A program made the translations under genes and the position numbers. Below, one piece after another: positions 53,575 through 63,780 of a stretch of 64,000 nt of DNA. The notes under the pieces are model-generated. The model was not told the origin of the DNA, did no database searches, and was given only the letters and a program-made list of their open reading frames with translations. Each line of letters opens with the position of its first letter. Within the stretch, counting starts at the first letter, position 1. The DNA comes from Rhizobium sp. FY34 (GTDB lineage: Bacteria > Pseudomonadota > Alphaproteobacteria > Rhizobiales > Rhizobiaceae), in NCBI RefSeq assembly GCF_005222845.1, contig NZ_STFZ01000014.1:171784-235783 (forward strand), read 5' to 3'.

Positions 53575-54372
53575 TTATTCTCCCGGCAGGTCGGCGATGA
53601 AGCGGCGAAGATGGGTGAGGAAGGCCTCCGGCGTTTCAACGCACGGAATATGGGCGGCTCCCTCGATGATGTCGAATCGGCTGCCGGGCACGAGATCGGC
53701 CAGCGAGCGCACCAGATCCGGCGGCGTCGAGCCATCTTCGGCACCGACGAGGCAGAGCGTCGGAACGGCGAGATTGCGTGCTGCTTGTGTAAAATCGGCA
53801 TCGCGGATGGCCGCGCATGTGCCTGCATAGCCCTCAAGCGGCTGGCGCACCAGCATGGTGCAATAGCCCTGGTAATCGGCGTTTTCCGGCACCCGGTACG
53901 GCGCTGTGAACCAGCGCGACATGATGGGTTCCAGAATGCTGTCAATGCCGTTCTGCAGAACCGCGTCGATGCGGGCCTTCCAGAATTCCGGCGTGCCGAT
54001 CTTGTGCGCCGTATCGGAAAACAGGATGGCGCGCACCAGGTCCGGGCGCTTTTCAGACAGAGACAGCGCAATCAGCCCACCGACCGACAGGCCGCAGACG
54101 ATGACATTGCTCAGCCCGTAATGATCGAGAAGGCCGGCGAGATCGCTGGAGAAATCCTCGATGCGATAGGGCGGCTGGCCGAGATCGGAAAGCCCATGGC
54201 CGCGCTTGTCGAAGGTCAGCAGGGTGAACTCTCCGGCAAGCGACGAAATCACTGCATCCCAGATGCGCCGATCGGTTCCCAGCGAATTGATGAAGACGAT
54301 CGCGGGTTTTCCCGAGCCCTGACCATGAATGTCATGGCTCAGGACGACGTCGCCGATACGAACAAATCTCAT
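53575..54372 (-). CDS. pcaD: 3-oxoadipate enol-lactonase
   Basis: This 265-residue alpha/beta hydrolase opens 3-oxoadipate enol-lactone to 3-oxoadipate. The nucleophile elbow is VCGLSVGGLIA (Ser), with the acid later in LVGAEDGSTPPD and the His in GAAHIPCVE. It is the first gene of pcaDCHGB; the ATG at 54372 has GGAG upstream. The open frame extends back to 54678, but that part runs opposite pcaQ. Here PcaD and PcaC are separate proteins, not the PcaL fusion. Confidence 0.94.
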   Translation of the reverse strand: MRFVRIGDVVLSHDIHGQGSGKPAIVFINSLGTDRRIWDAVISSLAGEFTLLTFDKRGHGLSDLGQPPYRIEDFSSDLAGLLDHYGLSNVIVCGLSVGGLIALSLSEKRPDLVRAILFSDTAHKIGTPEFWKARIDAVLQNGIDSILEPIMSRWFTAPYRVPENADYQGYCTMLVRQPLEGYAGTCAAIRDADFTQAARNLAVPTLCLVGAEDGSTPPDLVRSLADLVPGSRFDIIEGAAHIPCVETPEAFLTHLRRFIADLPGE

Positions 54373-54443
54373 GATATTCTCCTCCCCAACATTTATTGCA
54401 TCCGTAAAATGGTTAGGTAAAATGACATTTGAGACCCTCAACA

Positions 54444-54459
54444 TTAACCGCAGAGTTAT
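54444..54459 (-). promoter_or_regulatory. PcaQ operator in the pcaD-pcaQ gap
   Basis: On the minus strand ATAACT-CTGC-GGTTAA matches the PcaQ site known from Sinorhizobium, which as I recall is ATAACC-N4-GGTTAA, with one mismatch. It lies about 72 bases upstream of the pcaD start and 3 bases from the pcaQ start. That suits activation of pcaD and repression or autoregulation of pcaQ. Confidence 0.7.
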
Positions 54460-54462
54460 GAT

Positions 54463-55386
54463 TTGATAGGATCGCGCGTCAAGTATCGTCACCTGCACAC
54501 CTTCGTTGAGGTGGCACGGCAAAAAAGTGTGGTGAAGGCGGCCGACAGCCTCAACATCAGCCAGCCGGCGGTGACCAAGACCATACGGGAACTGGAGGAG
54601 ACGCTGGGCGTTGCGCTGTTTGAGCGTGATGGGCGTGGCATCCGCATCACCCGACCGGGTGAAGTGTTCTTGCGCCATGCGGCGGCATCGCTGACGGCGC
54701 TTCGCCAGGGCATCGATTCCGTATCACAGGAGCTTCTGGACAATGTGCCGCCGGTGCGCATCGGCGCTTTGCCGACGGTATCGACGCGCATCATGCCGCG
54801 GGCCATGGGGCTTTTCCTGCAGGAGCAGACACGCAGCCGCATCAAGATCGTCACAGGCGAAAACTCCGTGCTGCTGGAACAGTTGCGGGTGGGGGATCTC
54901 GATCTTGTCGTCGGGCGTCTGGCCGCGCCGGAAAAGATGGCCGGCTTTTCCTTCGAGCATCTTTATTCGGAACAGGTGCTGTTCATCGTGCGGGCCGGTC
55001 ATCCGCTTCTGGCGGGCGGTTCCGTCTTTGACGGGCTGGCCGATTATCCGGTGCTGATGCCGACACGCGGTTCTGTCATCCGGCCCTTCGTCGAGCAGTT
55101 TCTCATCGCCAATGGCGTGGCAAGCCTGCCGACCCAGGTGGAGACGGTCTCGGATGCGTTTGGCCGCGCCTTCGTTCGCGAAAGCGACGCGATCTGGATC
55201 ATCTCGAGCGGGGTTGTGGCCGGCGATATTGCCGATGGCATGCTGGCGGCCTTGCCGATCGATACCAGCGAAACCCGTGGGCCGGTTGGCCTGACGCTGC
55301 GCACCGATGCGCCGCCATCCCTGCCGCTGTCGATCCTGATGCAGACGATCCGCCAGGCGGCGAGCGAAGTGCTGCCCTATACGTAG
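54463..55386 (+). CDS. pcaQ: LysR-type activator of the pca operon
   Basis: This 307-residue LysR regulator has an N-terminal winged helix-turn-helix YRHLHTFVEVARQKSVVKAA, then SQPAVTKTIRELEETLG, almost diagnostic of PcaQ. The effector domain follows. The start is a TTG at 54463, the only start codon in this frame before the conserved helix; the frame is closed by a stop at 54445. It is divergent from pcaD and responds to 3-carboxymuconate-type intermediates in known species. Confidence 0.92.
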   Translation: MIGSRVKYRHLHTFVEVARQKSVVKAADSLNISQPAVTKTIRELEETLGVALFERDGRGIRITRPGEVFLRHAAASLTALRQGIDSVSQELLDNVPPVRIGALPTVSTRIMPRAMGLFLQEQTRSRIKIVTGENSVLLEQLRVGDLDLVVGRLAAPEKMAGFSFEHLYSEQVLFIVRAGHPLLAGGSVFDGLADYPVLMPTRGSVIRPFVEQFLIANGVASLPTQVETVSDAFGRAFVRESDAIWIISSGVVAGDIADGMLAALPIDTSETRGPVGLTLRTDAPPSLPLSILMQTIRQAASEVLPYT

Positions 55387-55426
55387 TGATGGTTTGAAGC
55401 CGTTGACGCGCGCTTCCGCCAAATGC

Positions 55427-55466
55427 AACGGGCCGTGGTGATAGCACCACGGCCCGTTCTGGTTTT
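55427..55466 (+). terminator. Rho-independent terminator of pcaQ
   Basis: AACGGGCCGTGGTG and CACCACGGCCCGTT form a perfect 14-bp stem around ATAG, followed by CTGGTTTT. It lies 40 bases after the pcaQ stop and also separates the convergent alcohol dehydrogenase gene. Confidence 0.88.
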
Positions 55467-55485
55467 CAGCCGCAAAGGCGGGTGA

Positions 55486-56535
55486 TCAATCCTTCGGCAG
55501 CGTCGCCATGTCGATCACGAAGCGATAGCGCACGTCGCTCTTGATGACGCGCTCATAGGCTTCGTTGATATCCTTGATGTCGATCAGTTCGATTTCCGGC
55601 AGGATGTCATGCTTGCCGCAGAAATCCAGCATGTCCTGGGTTTCCTTGATCGAGCCGATCATCGAGCCGGCCAGCGTGCGGCGTCCGCCGATCAGCGAGA
55701 AGGCATGCACTGGAACCGGGTTTTCCGGAACGCCGAGCAGAACCATCGTGCCATCGACCTTCAGCATCGACAGATAGGCGTTCCAGTCGATCTCGGCACT
55801 GACGGTGCACAAGATGAGATCGAATGTGCCGGCCAGCGTCTTGAAGGTTTCAGCGTCCGACGTTGCATAATAGGCCTTGGCGCCAAAGGCCAGGCCATCA
55901 TCCTTCTTCGACAGGCTCTGCGACAGAACGGTGATCTCGGCTCCCATCGCCGCCCCGATCTTGACGCCCATATGGCCAAGGCCACCCATGCCGACCACGG
56001 CCACCTTCTTGCCGGGACCGGCCTTCCAATGGGCGAGCGGCGAATAGAGTGTGATGCCGGCGCAGAGCAGCGGGGCTGCGCGGTCGAGCGGCAGGTTGTC
56101 TGGAATGGAAAGGACATAACCTTCCTTGACGACCATGCTGTCGGAATAGCCGCCATAGGTCGGCGTCGTGCCGTCGGCTTCATAGGCGTTGTAGGTGCCG
56201 ACAAGGCCCGGCTGGTATTGTTCGGTATCTACGTCACGGCTGGCGCAATGGACGCAGGAATCGACGAAGCAGCCGACGCCGACATGATCGCCGATCTTGA
56301 AGCGGGTAACGTTGGGGCCGATCGCGGTGACGATGCCGGCCACTTCATGGCCCGGTACCATTGGGTAGATGGAACCGCCCCATTCGTTGCGGGCCTGGTG
56401 GATATCCGAGTGGCAGACGCCGCAAAATTTGATGCTGATGACGACATCGTCCTCGCGCGGTTCCCTCCGTTCGAATGTGAAGGGTGCGAGCGGCTTGGAC
56501 GCATCTGTTGCCGCATAGCCTCGTGCAATAGCCAT
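55486..56535 (-). CDS. zinc-type alcohol/aldehyde dehydrogenase (cinnamyl-alcohol-dehydrogenase-like)
   Basis: This 349-residue medium-chain dehydrogenase/reductase resembles YahK/AdhC aldehyde reductases. Catalytic zinc ligands are in CGVCHSDIH and PGHEVAG, and the nucleotide fold is [16 protein letters not shown]. The structural zinc loop is abnormal: where relatives have four Cys, this protein has [16 protein letters not shown], with Arg and Gln at the third and fourth positions. It probably reduces aromatic or aliphatic aldehydes with NADPH, and lies between the pca and pob genes. Confidence 0.9.
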   Translation of the reverse strand: MAIARGYAATDASKPLAPFTFERREPREDDVVISIKFCGVCHSDIHQARNEWGGSIYPMVPGHEVAGIVTAIGPNVTRFKIGDHVGVGCFVDSCVHCASRDVDTEQYQPGLVGTYNAYEADGTTPTYGGYSDSMVVKEGYVLSIPDNLPLDRAAPLLCAGITLYSPLAHWKAGPGKKVAVVGMGGLGHMGVKIGAAMGAEITVLSQSLSKKDDGLAFGAKAYYATSDAETFKTLAGTFDLILCTVSAEIDWNAYLSMLKVDGTMVLLGVPENPVPVHAFSLIGGRRTLAGSMIGSIKETQDMLDFCGKHDILPEIELIDIKDINEAYERVIKSDVRYRFVIDMATLPKD

Positions 56536-56701
56536 GATGATGACCTTTCAATGGGATCGATGGGTCGATGTGGTTGAGCATAAAACGAAAACTGCTCCAC
56601 GGTGGGAGCAGTCGTCCTTCATAACGCATAAGCTTGCCAACTAGTTTGCTTAGCGCGTCAGAATTTTTCCGCACCTTCGAGATAGGCGCGGTAACGTCCG
56701 A

Positions 56702-57962
<1,261 letters not shown>

Positions 57963-57984
57963 AACATCTGGATCCGGAGCAGTC

Positions 57985-58896
57985 ATGGCAGCATCAGCCC
58001 CTACCTATAACCTTTATGGTGAAGATTCCGCAGCGCAGCGGCAATTTTGGGTGCATTGCGAAACAATTGCGGCGCGCAGCAGCGGCTATCGCTGGGAAAT
58101 CGGTTTGCACCGCCATGAGAGTTTTCTTCAATTCCTGTACATTCGAAACGGATCGGGTGATGCGCTTCTGCCGGCCGGCACGCAGGTTCTGCATCCGCCC
58201 TGTGTGATTGCTGTTCCGCCCGGCCCTGTGCACGGGTTCCGGTTCTCGCCGGATATTGACGGCCTCGTGGTGACGCTGGTGCCGGAGCGCATGGAGCTTG
58301 GCGGCGATCCGGCAGCGGGCATGGCATCGCTGACAGAGCCGCTGGTTCTGGCGCTGGACCGGGCCGATCCCGACACGACCTATCTGGAAGCAACATTTTT
58401 CCGTATCGCCCAGGAGCATGAGCAGGCGCGCCCGGCCCGCGAGGAATTGCTGGAGACGCATGTGGCGACCATTATCCTGATGCTCGGCCGGTTGTTGGCG
58501 CCGGGGCCGCAGGATCCTTTGGTGGATCTCAACATGCGCCGCGTCCGCACGCTGCGCGAGCTGATCATGCGCCACCATCGACAACAGCTGACGGTGGAGG
58601 CCTATGCGGCAATGCTCGGCCTGTCGGCGACCCATCTTAACCGTACGGTTCGCCAGGTGACCGGTTCTACCACTCACGACCTCATCATGGAACGGTCGAT
58701 CGACGAGGCCAAGCGCGCCCTGGTCTTTACCGATTACAGCATCCAGCACATTGCCGAGATGCTGGGCTTTGCCGATCCAGCTTATTTCTCGCGCTGCTTC
58801 CGGCTGCGCGCCGGTCTGACGCCGCGCGGCTACCGCGACGGCGAGCGGTCCAAGCTGCGGAACAATGAGGGCGATGCAGTGCGCTTGAAGGTGTGA
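57985..58896 (+). CDS. pobR: AraC-family activator of pobA
   Basis: This 303-residue regulator has an N-terminal cupin-like ligand domain (EIGLHRHESFLQFLYIRNGSG) and a C-terminal AraC double helix-turn-helix (LTVEAYAAMLGLSATHLNRTVRQVTG, then IQHIAEMLGFADPAYFSRCF). It is divergent from pobA and matches rhizobial PobR, which is AraC-type, not the IclR-type of Acinetobacter. Effector: 4-hydroxybenzoate, by family. Confidence 0.9.
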   Translation: MAASAPTYNLYGEDSAAQRQFWVHCETIAARSSGYRWEIGLHRHESFLQFLYIRNGSGDALLPAGTQVLHPPCVIAVPPGPVHGFRFSPDIDGLVVTLVPERMELGGDPAAGMASLTEPLVLALDRADPDTTYLEATFFRIAQEHEQARPAREELLETHVATIILMLGRLLAPGPQDPLVDLNMRRVRTLRELIMRHHRQQLTVEAYAAMLGLSATHLNRTVRQVTGSTTHDLIMERSIDEAKRALVFTDYSIQHIAEMLGFADPAYFSRCFRLRAGLTPRGYRDGERSKLRNNEGDAVRLKV

Positions 58897-58958
58897 GCGG
58901 TTTTATTGATAAATTCGACAGATACCGCACGGCCTGTCGCATCCCCGCAGGGCCTCAG

Positions 58959-58988
58959 AAAAGCCGGATGCGCCGGTTTTCGTGTTTT
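58959..58988 (+). terminator. candidate terminator of pobR
   Basis: AAAA-G-CCGG pairs with CCGGTTTT across ATGCG, with one bulged G, followed by CGTGTTTT, about 60 bases after the pobR stop. Confidence 0.55.
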
Positions 58989-59076
58989 GCATGAGCGGCT
59001 GTGAATACCCAAATGAACCAATACCGGTGAGCTGCGTTGTTGCTGCTCTCGATCTGGTCCTAACAAGGGGTGTTCC

Positions 59077-59235
59077 GTGGACGTCATCCGTATTCTTATC
59101 GCCATTTTGCTGCCGCCGGTCGGCGTGTTTCTCCAGGTCGGCATCGGTCTGCATTTCTGGCTCAATATCCTGCTGACGCTCTGCGGCTATGTGCCGGGCG
59201 TGATCCATGCGATCTGGGTCATCGTCAAGAAATAG
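59077..59235 (+). CDS. YqaE/Pmp3-family small membrane protein
   Basis: This 52-residue hydrophobic peptide starts at a GTG with AAGGGG six bases upstream. Two membrane helices (VIRILIAILLPPVGVFLQVG and WLNILLTLCGYVPGVIHAIW) match the UPF0057/Pmp3 family, which affects membrane potential and salt tolerance in yeast and plants. It is a free-standing gene between pobR and the TauE/SafE permease gene, easily missed because of its size and GTG start. Confidence 0.85.
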   Translation: MDVIRILIAILLPPVGVFLQVGIGLHFWLNILLTLCGYVPGVIHAIWVIVKK

Positions 59236-59376
59236 ACGCCAGTTTACCCAATTGTCGGCCTTTGCCGCACGGATGTGCTGAAGGTCGGGCTTGGCAGGTG
59301 AGCAAGGCTCCTCTAGGCAGCAGAGCAGAAAGCCGGTGATCCGGCACCCCTGCCGCTGCCTGTGTGAGAAAAGCGC

Positions 59377-60228
59377 ATGATCCTGTCTGGAATGTCCCTC
59401 TCCGATCTTTTCCTGCTCGTGACAGCCCTTGCCGGCGCCGGCGCCTTGACCGGAGTGCTTGCCGGGCTGTTTGGCGTCGGTGGCGGCACGGTCATCGTGC
59501 CGGTTCTCTACGAACTGTTTCGCATTCTTGACGTGCCGGAAGATCTGCGCATGCCGCTCTGCGTCGGCACCTCGCTGGCAATCATTGTCCCAACCTCCCT
59601 GCGCTCCTTTTTTGCCCATCGGGTGAAGGGCGCAGTTGACCTGTCTGTTCTGAAAATCTGGGCGCTGCCCATCGTCATCGGCGTCGTCGGCGGCAGCGTG
59701 ATCGCCCGCTATGCACCGCCGGAAGTCTTCAAACTTGTGTTCATTCTCGTGGCCGGCTTTTCCGCCATTCGCCTGCTCTTTGGTCGCGACAGCTGGCGGT
59801 TGGGAACCGAATTGCCCGGCCGGATCGCCCTCAGGATCTATGGCGTGGTGATTGGTGTTCTGGCTTCGCTGATGGGCATTGGCGGCGGTCAACTCTCGAC
59901 GCTGCTTCTCACCTTTTATGGCCGGCCGATCCACCAGGCGGTGGCGACATCGTCTGGGGTTGGCCTGCTGGTCTCAATCCCTGGTGCGCTTGGCTATATC
60001 TATGCCGGCTGGGGGCGGGCCGCCGAACACCCGGACGTGGCGGCCATCCAGTTTCCGCTTGCCATCGGCTTCGTGTCGCTGATCGGCGCCGTGCTCTTCA
60101 TCCCGACCAGCGTGCTCTGCGCATCCTTTGGCGCAAACCTTGCCCACAAGCTTTCGCGCCGCAAGCTTGAACTTGCCTTCGGCATCTTCCTCTCGTTGAT
60201 TTGCTTGCGTTTTCTGCTCTCGCTTTGA
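59377..60228 (+). CDS. TauE/SafE-family membrane permease
   Basis: This 283-residue integral membrane protein has about eight helices in two repeats. The first repeat has LTGVLAGLFGVGGGTVIVPVL, and the second has LASLMGIGGGQLSTLLLTFYG. The family exports or imports organic anions such as sulfite, sulfoacetate and others. Substrate here is unknown; next to aromatic genes it could move an organic acid, which is weak inference. Confidence 0.9.
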   Translation: MILSGMSLSDLFLLVTALAGAGALTGVLAGLFGVGGGTVIVPVLYELFRILDVPEDLRMPLCVGTSLAIIVPTSLRSFFAHRVKGAVDLSVLKIWALPIVIGVVGGSVIARYAPPEVFKLVFILVAGFSAIRLLFGRDSWRLGTELPGRIALRIYGVVIGVLASLMGIGGGQLSTLLLTFYGRPIHQAVATSSGVGLLVSIPGALGYIYAGWGRAAEHPDVAAIQFPLAIGFVSLIGAVLFIPTSVLCASFGANLAHKLSRRKLELAFGIFLSLICLRFLLSL

Positions 60229-60313
60229 ACATTGCGCCGCCGATCAAGCCAAGTTGAGTTTCCCTGTTGAGCGCCTGCCCTAGATTGGCAGCTTGACACC
60301 GGGAGGAAGACTG

Positions 60314-61831
60314 ATGCGTGTGATCTACCTGTTTCCATTGCTGGTTCTTGGGCTGCAAGGGGCCCCTGCCCTGTCGCAGGATGCCGCGAAAGCACCGGCG
60401 CCGGCCAGCGACAGCCGGCAATCGGGTTCGATCCTTGATCTGTTGCCGGGCGATAGCGTGACCGAGCATGTGCTGCAGACAGCCGGCGGCCCCCTCGCCT
60501 ATACGGCAACCGCCGGAACGCTTTTCCTTCGTGGTCCCGATGGCCAGGTGACGGCAAAACTGTTCTACACCGGCTACCGCGCCAAGGATCGCGCGGCTGA
60601 GCGGCCAGTGACCTTTGCCTTCAATGGCGGGCCAGGGGCAGCGTCGGCCTATCTGCATCTGGGGCTGGTCGGCCCGCGAATGCTGCCGTTTGAAGGCGCC
60701 AATGCCGATGGTACGCGGCCTGTGCTTCAGGATAACCCGGAAAGCTGGCTCGCCTTTACCGATCTTGTGATGATCGATCCGGTGGGCACCGGCTGGAGCC
60801 GCGCCGTGAGCGACGAGGCCACAGGCCGTTTCTACAATGTCCGCCAGGATGCCGAGAGCCTTGCCAAGGTGATTGCGCTTTACGTGCAGCAGAACACTCT
60901 GTTGTCCGCACCCAAATATCTTCTGGGCGAAAGCTATGGCGGATTTCGCGCCGCAAAAGTGGCGCTTGCCATGAAAAACAGCCAGAACATGCTGCCATCC
61001 GGCATCATCATGCTGTCGCCGCTCACCGAAGGCCGCTTCGTCTTCGGTGCCGATGGTGATCCACTGGCTGCAGCCCTGCAGTTTCCGGCACTTGCCGCTG
61101 CGGAACTGGAAAGACAGGGGCGGTTTGATCTGCAGTTGGTAAGTGAAGCTGAACGTTTCGCGATGACGGATTATCTGACGTCGCTTGCCGTTCCCCCCTC
61201 CCCCGGAGCCGAGGCCGATGCCTTTCATGCACGCGTCGCGGCGCTGACTGGCCTATCAAAGGAGGTTGTTGCGCAAACCCGTGGCTTTGTTGGCGATGTC
61301 TATGCCAAGCAGGCGGCAGGGGCCGGGCGGATCGTCAGCCCCTATGATGCAGGCATTTCCCATGCGGATGCCTATCCGGAAGGGCCCGAGACCCGCAATG
61401 ATGATCCGGTGCTGGAAGGTTATACGCGGGCATATGGATCAGCGACGGCGGGTTACCTTTCCAGCGAACTCGGCTTCAAGACCGAGATGACCTATTCCTT
61501 GCTCAACACCGATGTAAACCGTCGTTGGGAATGGAATGGCGGTCGTGGCGGCGATAACCGGGTCTCAGCCAGTATTGCCACGGATCTGCGGGATCTTCTG
61601 TCCGTCATTCCCTCGTTCCGTCTGATGATTGCCCATGGCTATAGCGATATCCTGACGCCCTATGGGGTCAGCCGCTATGTGCTGGATCATCTGCCGCCGG
61701 ATCTGGCGCGTGGGCGCACAGAGCTGAAGGTCTATCGTGGCGGGCATATGTTCTACACGCGCGACGAGGATCGCAGGGCCATGTTCGAGGACGCCAGGAA
61801 TTTTTACCGTGGCCGGGACGCGCAGGATTGA
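60314..61831 (+). CDS. S10 serine carboxypeptidase-like protein, secreted
   Basis: This 505-residue alpha/beta hydrolase has a signal peptide (VIYLFPLLVLGLQGAPALSQ). The S10 elements are FAFNGGPGAASAYLH (oxyanion hole), LLGESYGGFRAAK (Ser207), GYSDILTPY (Asp) and GGHMFYTRDE (His). I start at 60314 with GGGAGGAA upstream. Its role could be peptide trimming in the periplasm or hydrolysis of an acylated compound; bacterial members are poorly known. Confidence 0.87.
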   Translation: MRVIYLFPLLVLGLQGAPALSQDAAKAPAPASDSRQSGSILDLLPGDSVTEHVLQTAGGPLAYTATAGTLFLRGPDGQVTAKLFYTGYRAKDRAAERPVTFAFNGGPGAASAYLHLGLVGPRMLPFEGANADGTRPVLQDNPESWLAFTDLVMIDPVGTGWSRAVSDEATGRFYNVRQDAESLAKVIALYVQQNTLLSAPKYLLGESYGGFRAAKVALAMKNSQNMLPSGIIMLSPLTEGRFVFGADGDPLAAALQFPALAAAELERQGRFDLQLVSEAERFAMTDYLTSLAVPPSPGAEADAFHARVAALTGLSKEVVAQTRGFVGDVYAKQAAGAGRIVSPYDAGISHADAYPEGPETRNDDPVLEGYTRAYGSATAGYLSSELGFKTEMTYSLLNTDVNRRWEWNGGRGGDNRVSASIATDLRDLLSVIPSFRLMIAHGYSDILTPYGVSRYVLDHLPPDLARGRTELKVYRGGHMFYTRDEDRRAMFEDARNFYRGRDAQD

Positions 61832-61837
61832 ATGGTT

Positions 61838-61870
61838 GGGAAGGGGGCTACTGCCCCCTCCCCGCGTTTT
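61838..61870 (+). terminator. terminator between S10 gene and pcaF
   Basis: AGGGGGC and GCCCCCT pair perfectly around TACT, extended by GGG/CCC after one mismatch, and followed by GCGTTTT. It lies in the 43-base gap between convergent stops. Confidence 0.75.
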
Positions 61871-61874
61871 GAAC

Positions 61875-63080
61875 CTAGACGCGTTCCAGCGCAATCGAGA
61901 TGCCCTGACCGACGCCGATGCACATGGTGGCCAGCGCATAACGGCCACCGGTTTCCTTGAGCTCCAGGGCGGCCGTGCCTGAAATACGGGCGCCTGACAT
62001 GCCCAGCGGATGGCCAAGGGCAATCGCGCCGCCATTGCGGTTGACGCGGGCATCATCATCGGCAATGCCCAGATCGCGCAAGGTCGCAAGGCCCTGGCTG
62101 GCGAAGGCTTCGTTGAGTTCGATCACGTCCATCTGCTGCTGGGTCAAGCCAAGCCGTGCCAACAGCGCCTTGGAGGCTGGTGCCGGACCAAAGCCCATGA
62201 TGCGCGGTGCAACGCCAGCCGTTGCGCCACCCAGAATGCGGGCAATGGGGTTCAGGCCGTATTTCTTCGCCGCTGCTTCCGAAGCAATGATCAGCGCTGC
62301 TGCGCCGTCATTGACGCCGGATGCATTGCCCGCCGTGACTGTGCCGCCTTCCTTCTTGAAGGGCGTGCCAAGCTTTGCCAGGATCTCGATTGTCGTGGCG
62401 CGAGGATGCTCATCCTTGGCAACGACAATCGGGTCGCCCTTGCGCTGGGGAATGGTGACCGGGGTGATTTCGCGTGCGAGGCGACCGTTGGCCTGCGCTT
62501 CGGCAGCCTTGTTCTGGCTGCGCACGGCAAAGGCATCCTGGTCTTCACGGCTGATGTGGAAATCTTCCGCCACGTTCTCGCCGGTCTCCGGCATGGAATC
62601 CACGCCATACTGCTTTTTCATCAGCGGATTGACGAAGCGCCAGCCGATGGTCGTGTCATAGATTTCGGCATTGCGCGAGAACGCGCTGTCGGCCTTGGGC
62701 ATGACGAAGGGCGCACGGCTCATGCTTTCCACGCCGCCGGCAATCATCAGGTCGGCCTCGCCGGACTTAATGGCGCGGGCGGCCGTGATGACAGCATCCA
62801 TGCCAGAGCCGCAGAGGCGGTTCATGGTCGTGCCCGTGACACTGACCGGCAGGCCGGCAAGCAGCAATGACATGCGCGCAACGTTGCGATTGTCTTCGCC
62901 CGCCTGGTTGGCGCAGCCATAGATGACGTCTGCCACGGCTTCCCAATCGACGGAGGCATTTCGCTCCATCAGGGCTTTCAGCGGCACGGCGCCGAGATCA
63001 TCGGCGCGCACGGAAGCGAGAGAGCCGCCGAAACGGCCGATAGGGGTGCGGATATAGTCGCAGATATAGGCTTCGGTCAT
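61875..63080 (-). CDS. pcaF: 3-oxoadipyl-CoA thiolase
   Basis: This 401-residue thiolase cleaves 3-oxoadipyl-CoA to succinyl-CoA and acetyl-CoA. The nucleophile is in NRLCGSGMDAV (Cys90), His357 in ALGHPLGMSGAR and Cys387 in TMCIGVGQGI. The N-terminus EAYICDYIRTPIGRFGGSL and proximity to pcaJ/pcaI favour PcaF over other thiolases. It starts 10 bases after pcaJ. Confidence 0.95.
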   Translation of the reverse strand: MTEAYICDYIRTPIGRFGGSLASVRADDLGAVPLKALMERNASVDWEAVADVIYGCANQAGEDNRNVARMSLLLAGLPVSVTGTTMNRLCGSGMDAVITAARAIKSGEADLMIAGGVESMSRAPFVMPKADSAFSRNAEIYDTTIGWRFVNPLMKKQYGVDSMPETGENVAEDFHISREDQDAFAVRSQNKAAEAQANGRLAREITPVTIPQRKGDPIVVAKDEHPRATTIEILAKLGTPFKKEGGTVTAGNASGVNDGAAALIIASEAAAKKYGLNPIARILGGATAGVAPRIMGFGPAPASKALLARLGLTQQQMDVIELNEAFASQGLATLRDLGIADDDARVNRNGGAIALGHPLGMSGARISGTAALELKETGGRYALATMCIGVGQGISIALERV

Positions 63081-63090
63081 TGTCTTTTCC

Positions 63091-63780
63091 TCACAGCGCC
63101 GGCACGACGAGATCAGCCACGGGACCGTCCAGATGCAGCGGCGCGCCTGTCATGGCCTGCAATTCGTCCATGGTCATGGTGCTCAGCTTTTCGCGCACGA
63201 CGAAATGCTTGTCCTTGATATCCACGACGGCATGGCTCGTATAGATGCGGGTAATGCAGCCAACGCCGGTGAGCGGGAAGCTGCAGGCCTCGACGAGCTT
63301 CGGCTTGCCATCCTTGGTGCAATGCTCGGTGATAACGAAGACCTGCTTTGCCCCATGCACCAGATCCATGGCGCCGCCGACGGCGGGAACGCCCTTGGAG
63401 CCAACGCGCCAATTGGCAAGATCGCCGTTCTGCGCCACCTGATAGGCGCCGAGGATTGCCACATCCAGATGGCCGCCGCGCACCATGGCAAAGCTATCGG
63501 CGTGATGGAAGAAGGAGGCGCCCGGCTTCAGGGTCACGGCCTTCTTGCCTGCATTGATGAGGTTCCAATCCTCCTCGCCTTCGGCTGGCGGTTCACCGAA
63601 ATTGAGGATGCCGTTTTCCGTGTGGAAGATCGCTTCGCGGCCCGGCGGCTGATAGCGCGCCACCATTTCGGGAAAGCCGATGCCGAGGTTCACATAGGCG
63701 CCATCCTCGATATCCTGGGCGGCACGCCAGGCGATCTGGGCATTGGAGAGCTTGATGTCGTCGCGCGTGTCGATGGTCAT
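63091..63780 (-). CDS. pcaJ: 3-oxoadipate CoA-transferase beta subunit
   Basis: This 229-residue subunit of succinyl-CoA:3-oxoadipate CoA-transferase carries the catalytic Glu in HTENGILNFGE (Glu55), the usual SENG-type motif. GIGFPEMVARY and GGAMDLVHGAKQVFV are family blocks. The start overlaps the pcaI stop as ATGA; a frame extending to 63945 is inside pcaI. Confidence 0.95.
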   Translation of the reverse strand: MTIDTRDDIKLSNAQIAWRAAQDIEDGAYVNLGIGFPEMVARYQPPGREAIFHTENGILNFGEPPAEGEEDWNLINAGKKAVTLKPGASFFHHADSFAMVRGGHLDVAILGAYQVAQNGDLANWRVGSKGVPAVGGAMDLVHGAKQVFVITEHCTKDGKPKLVEACSFPLTGVGCITRIYTSHAVVDIKDKHFVVREKLSTMTMDELQAMTGAPLHLDGPVADLVVPAL

